A stretch of 64,000 nucleotides of DNA, from positions 16,121,988-16,185,987 of the forward strand of contig OW203726.1 of NCBI GenBank assembly GCA_934045075.1. The letters are read 5' to 3'. The notes under the pieces were generated by a model that did not search any database, was not told the origin of the DNA, and worked only from the letters and a program-made list of their open reading frames with translations. Positions 62,318 to 64,000 of this stretch are shown here, one piece after another (the stretch's first letter is position 1; every line of letters starts with the position of its first letter). The position numbers were made by a program, and so were the translations under genes. The DNA comes from Yponomeuta sedellus (Eukaryota; Arthropoda; Insecta; Lepidoptera; Yponomeutidae).

Positions 62318-62445
62318 CGACTTCATGCAACGACTAATGAATGTTGATGAAGCGGATGTGATGTCAGGATCGTGGCAAATGGCAGTCCCTGGTCTTTGCC
62401 TACCCCTCTGAGATACAAACGTGAGATTAAGTATGTATGTGTGTA
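62318..62445 (+). repeat. LINE tail LT1
   Basis: CATGCAACGACTAATGAATG, TTGATGAAGCGGATGTGATG, CTGGTCTTTGCCTACCCCTC and GTATGTATGTG tail. Confidence 0.85.
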
Positions 62446-62449
62446 TGCA

Positions 62450-63035
62450 CAAAATTATAATAATAAAGTAAAACTTTGATTCCGTATTTATATATTCCGT
62501 AAAATGCTATCTATAGAATTTAAAAAGTAGTGCCACAGGCATATTTTAAATAATATCCGATGTCAAAAGGATGTGGGCCATGCGTTATTATCATAAATAA
62601 ATCAGCAGTTATGATTGCCTTTTAATTTTCATCTGCTTCAATAAGTCATTTCATGGATTGAGAATATTTCAGTAGTTTGAATGCAACAAAAAAGCCATTT
62701 CGACTTTTAGAAAAATATTTTACTGGCGAAAACCACAAATGATCGTTACTTTAAAAGCAATAAAATATAAATTTTTTCGTTTCATTTTTAAGAGTATAGT
62801 ATCTCCAAAACTACTGTTTTCCTGTGTTAGTTCGTTTTAGAAACTCAGTTACGTCAATTAAACAAACCAAAATGCCAGACCATAATAGCAGGAATCACGG
62901 CTTACACGTTTTTTTATATTATATTAAGCGGTTGAACATAGTAAATGCAAGAATACTAAGCTGGGTAACGCTGCCAGCCTTCTAGACACCTTACTGATCG
63001 ACAGTAGCGTTTTAGATTCAATTTTCTACCTACTT
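62450..63035. other. AT-rich DNA, no feature seen
   Basis: No gene or shared repeat recognised. Confidence 0.4.
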
Positions 63036-63039
63036 AAAT

Positions 63040-63152
63040 TGGATTAGATTAGAACTCTTTATTGTACACACCAGAAAACCAAATACATAAAAAGGCTTAC
63101 ATATCTAAGTATAGCCGTATACAATTAGCGGTGTTATCGCTAAAAGATTGAT
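63040..63152 (-). repeat. LINE tail LT3
   Basis: TTGGATTAGATTAGAACTCT, TTGTACACACCAGAAAACCA and GCCGTATACAATTAGCGGTG: on the minus strand, a 3' UTR ending GTGTACAATAAAGAGTTCTA plus (ATC)-type tail. Confidence 0.82.
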
Positions 63153-63279
63153 TGATTGTTTATAGTCCCGTATTCATTTAGTGGCTAATTAACCCTTGTA
63201 AAATACATAGTTCAGACGATTTATTCCTTCGAACATGAATGATCGTTTTGAAAATGAAAAATACAAAGCTTTTTAAGCC

Positions 63280-63412
63280 ATCCATATATGTTCCACTGAA
63301 GGGCACATACCTTCTCTCAGAGAGAGGGTTAAAACAAGCAAGGATTGGTGATTTCAAGCGTCTAGGTATTTTAACAATTCAGACACTTGGGTTCCCTCAC
63401 GATCTTTTGCTT
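63280..63412 (-). repeat. SINE-D body
   Basis: CACTGAAGGGCACATACCTT, CTCTCAGAGAGAGGG, GGATTGGTGATTTCAAGCG and CCTCACGATCTTTTGC. Confidence 0.75.
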
Positions 63413-63439
63413 CGTAAAATGGCCCAACTAGGAAGCTAA

Positions 63440-63800
63440 GCGCTTCTTTTTACCTCGGCCGTAGTCGAGTGAAAACTTGATTCACTAAAGATCCTTGCAT
63501 GCATTGAATATGACGTCACAACGTGCGAGTTTGTTTTTATTTTTAGTATGAGGTCTGAAGCATTTTCCCGGCTCAGAAATGTCATAAGTGCGGATACACA
63601 CCATCAAGTCACTTGAAAAAACAGTCTCGCGTCCAAATACGTAGTCGCCGCAGGTTATACTCGTACAAAATCATAGATATAGCTCATGTCTGCAGAGGCC
63701 TTTGGAGATAAACACCCGTTTCGGGCCATATTAATGTCGCCATAAATTCAGCCACGGCACAATGTGGCCGCAAAGAAAATCCTATTTAGTACTAGACATC
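63440..63800. other. CpG-rich patch with perfect CRE palindrome
   Basis: TGACGTCA at 63512-63519; CAGTCTCGCGTCCAAATACG and GTAGTCGCCGCAGG follow. No frame or repeat recognised. Candidate regulatory DNA. Confidence 0.35.
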
Positions 63801-64000
63801 TTTTATGTGACACTGCTTTCATAATAATAGTTAAGCACATCATTTTGTATTAATGATGTCATCCCGTCCGCTCCATCCGACGTTGTCAAATAAAGTGAAA
63901 TTAGCATGTCTGTTACTGTTTTTTGACAAAAATTGTAACCTACTAAACGATCTTTGATTGCCTGTAGTGGAAATCCTGCCAAACGACACGGTCACTTAAG

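Overview
This is eukaryotic, non-coding-dominated DNA, almost certainly from a moth or butterfly (Lepidoptera). It is AT-rich with short CpG-rich islands, has GT-AG introns and no bacterial-style gene packing, and is crowded with insect-type interspersed repeats: tRNA-headed SINEs, LINE 3' ends, mariner, MITEs, and a Bel/Pao LTR element. The species cannot be named from the sequence alone. No conserved single-copy host gene with a complete, uninterrupted reading frame is visible, so the window is probably intergenic or a very large intron. Layout: 1-4.3 kb holds a 25-bp satellite built from a SINE head, two SINE families and a full-length but nonsense-riddled mariner with a 64-bp snap-back palindrome at its 3' end. 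4.3-12.4 kb is mostly AT-rich single-copy DNA with CpG-rich patches, LINE remnants and SINE pieces. 12.4-32.9 kb holds a Harbinger-like MITE, nested SINEs, a THAP-like pseudoexon (minus strand), a hammerhead-ribozyme-like motif, two compound microsatellite/LINE-end assemblies and many short near-perfect hairpins. 32.9-34.4 kb (minus strand) is the only multi-exon gene-like structure: six consecutive segments with good splice sites that together resemble a THAP zinc-finger protein, but whose frames do not all agree. 34.8-54.7 kb is again repeats: SINEs, LINE reverse-transcriptase C-terminal fragments, a degenerate 55-bp minisatellite split by a retroposon, and a ~330-bp TATG microsatellite. 54.8-61.8 kb is an apparently intact Bel/Pao retrotransposon (349/348-bp LTRs, 5-bp target duplication, one 1905-aa gag-pol ORF), evidently a very recent insertion. 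The last 2.2 kb is repeats and one CpG-rich patch. Recurrent families named here: SINE-A (head GACGACCTCTGTGGCG), SINE-B (head GACGGCCTCGGTGGCG), SINE-C (GGCTCAATTGGTAGAGCG), SINE-D (AGCAATACCACTCGCTAAC body), SINE-5S (contains a 5S-rRNA-like promoter segment), and LINE tails LT1 (CCTACCCCTCTGG), LT2 (AAGGCCGCC ... TGTACAATAAAG) and LT3 (GTGTACAATAAAGAGTTCTA). Functionally the only proteins likely to be made are from the Bel/Pao element and, if its frames are really intact, the THAP-like gene. The SINEs would depend on LINE machinery encoded elsewhere.
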